Shown: piece by piece, positions 5,916-6,606 of the stretch
Position numbering within the stretch: position 1 is the first letter of the stretch
Layout of the letters: the number at the start of each line of letters is the position of its first letter
Assembly (NCBI GenBank): GCA_002332795.1
Contig: DDBP01000357.1
Location: forward strand, 1 to 6,606
Source of the DNA: Anaerolineales bacterium UBA2029
GTDB lineage: Bacteria; Chloroflexota; Anaerolineae; Aggregatilineales; Aggregatilineaceae
Reading direction: 5' to 3'
Length of the DNA stretch: 6,606 nt
Made by a program: the position numbers and the translations under genes
Notes under the pieces: model-generated
Told to the model about the DNA's origin: nothing
What the model saw: only the letters and a program-made list of their open reading frames with translations
Databases searched by the model: none

Positions 5916-6027
5916 CCAAAGCAGCGGAGGCGCAACGGAGAGCGCCCCTCTTAGAAAGCGAGCTTGCGAGAGGAAAGAATGGTTTGTGCCAATGGCGTTT
6001 TGAGAAAACCTTCGGATACTCTGGCAG

Positions 6028-6456
6028 TTACGGATTGGGCCGCACCGTGTAGCCGTTGACGACGATCTCCGCTGGCAACTGCGTGAAACCGCCCTCGATG
6101 GCAATGGTCTCATAGTAGGGGACAATCACCGCCGGGCAGACCGCGCCCACCACCATCCCCCGCCAGATGCGCACGGTCAGGGTGTCGCCCTCAAGGGCCT
6201 GTTCGACGCGCACGTCTCCGCTGCAACCCGACGGCCAGTAGCCGCGCACGGCCAGCCGAAGCTGCATGGGGTAGGATTCCAGCACCAGCGCGTCCACGTC
6301 CTCGACGATCAGAAATTCCTTGGTCAGCATAGGCGGCGGCCCCAGCGTGGGGGTGATGGGCGTCGGTGGCTCGCTTCCGCTGGGCGGGACGACGGCGGTG
6401 CTCACGCCCAGGCATGACGAGAGCAGCAACAACAAAAACAGGAACACTTCGCGCAT
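6028..6456 (-). CDS. Small secreted lipoprotein of unknown function
   Basis: The 142-residue protein starts with a short lipoprotein signal: hydrophobic FLFLLLLL and the lipobox L-S-S-C, giving C15 as the lipidated residue. A Pro/Thr-rich linker follows (about 23-43), then a strand-rich domain of about 95 residues containing LIVEDVDALVLESYPMQL (49-66), RGYWPSGC (71-78), AVCPAVIVPYYE (105-116) and LPAEIVVNGYTV (127-138). C78 and C107 could form a disulfide. From memory, this arrangement (a Cys after 'xLPDGC', a second after a short strand, and a final 'LPAGxYxVxVNG') recurs in uncharacterised secreted proteins of Chloroflexota; I cannot confirm the match. The start is supported by GGAGG at 6465-6469, eight bases upstream. 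The protein should be anchored outside the cytoplasmic membrane. A link to the sigma operon downstream is possible but not shown. Confidence 0.78.
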   Translation of the reverse strand: MREVFLFLLLLLSSCLGVSTAVVPPSGSEPPTPITPTLGPPPMLTKEFLIVEDVDALVLESYPMQLRLAVRGYWPSGCSGDVRVEQALEGDTLTVRIWRGMVVGAVCPAVIVPYYETIAIEGGFTQLPAEIVVNGYTVRPNP

Positions 6457-6550
6457 GGGTTCACCCTCCGCAACTTCACAGCCCTGCGAATCAGACGTTG
6501 TGCGTGGCGTGCGGGTTCCAGCAAGGCGCTAGAGCGTGTTGTGCACTTTT

Positions 6551-6606
6551 CGCCCTCATCCCCTGACCCCTTCTCCCGCGCGGCAGGCGAAGGGGCGACT
6601 TCCCCT
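6551..6606. repeat. GC-rich dispersed-type inverted repeat (right edge, incomplete)
   Basis: The last 56 bases carry the C-tract pattern CGCCCTCATCCCCTGACCCC followed by a stem, CCCCTTC (6567-6573) with GAAGGGG (6589-6595), around a GC-rich loop. Near-identical C-rich/G-rich palindromes are scattered in intergenic regions of many Chloroflexota genomes (recalled, not searched). The element continues beyond the window. No coding potential is evident. Confidence 0.5.

Noticed and set aside
1..6606. tRNA or rRNA genes, CRISPR arrays, insertion sequences, toxin-antitoxin pairs
   Set aside because: I saw no tRNA arm pattern, no spaced direct-repeat array, no transposase motif and no small paired genes of that kind on either strand.

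Overview
The window reads as a piece of a bacterial chromosome, most likely from the phylum Chloroflexota (an Anaerolineae- or Caldilineae-like lineage). This is an inference. It rests on the Thr/Pro 'TPTSTPTPTP' type linkers in surface proteins, on an ECF sigma factor paired with a membrane protein carrying a DUF4367-like domain, on the style of the nuo proteins, on the moderately high G+C, and on a GC-rich dispersed-type repeat (CCCTCATCCCCTGACCCC...) at the right edge. No rRNA or other marker is present to settle it.

Layout. Positions 2-841 (+) hold the C-terminal part of a membrane-anchored extracytoplasmic protein of unknown function. Its last codons run into a 52-base inverted-repeat structure (822-873) that can fold as a three-way junction. 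A good sigma-70-type promoter (872-900, 17-base spacer) follows at once. It appears to drive a compact plus-strand operon: a small IscX-family Fe-S assembly protein (943-1176), nuoB (1173-1868, 4-base ATGA overlap), a fused nuoCD (1929-3773) and nuoI (3798-4448). A GC-rich hairpin terminator at 4471-4500 closes the operon and probably serves the convergent minus-strand genes too.

The right third is on the minus strand. An ECF sigma factor gene (5262-5855) overlaps by 4 bases a gene for a single-pass membrane protein with a DUF4367-like outer domain (4537-5265), its probable anti-sigma factor or sensor. Further upstream is a separate small lipoprotein gene (6028-6456). The 172 bases between the lipoprotein and sigma genes hold a perfect 8-bp GC hairpin with a GAAA loop. 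The window ends inside a GC-rich inverted-repeat element.

How the genes work together. NuoB, NuoCD and NuoI form the connecting (Q) module of respiratory complex I, which carries clusters N2, N6a and N6b and most of the quinone-binding site. The IscX-like protein is known from the ISC pathway as an Fe-binding regulator of IscS, so its place at the head of this operon suggests co-supply of Fe-S assembly capacity with the Fe-S subunits. The operon is bounded on both sides and lacks nuoA, E-H and J-N. Either complex I genes are dispersed in this genome or this is a second, partial set. I see no mobile element, CRISPR array, tRNA or rRNA. The most unusual points are the iscX-nuoB-nuoCD-nuoI unit itself and the structured region at its promoter.
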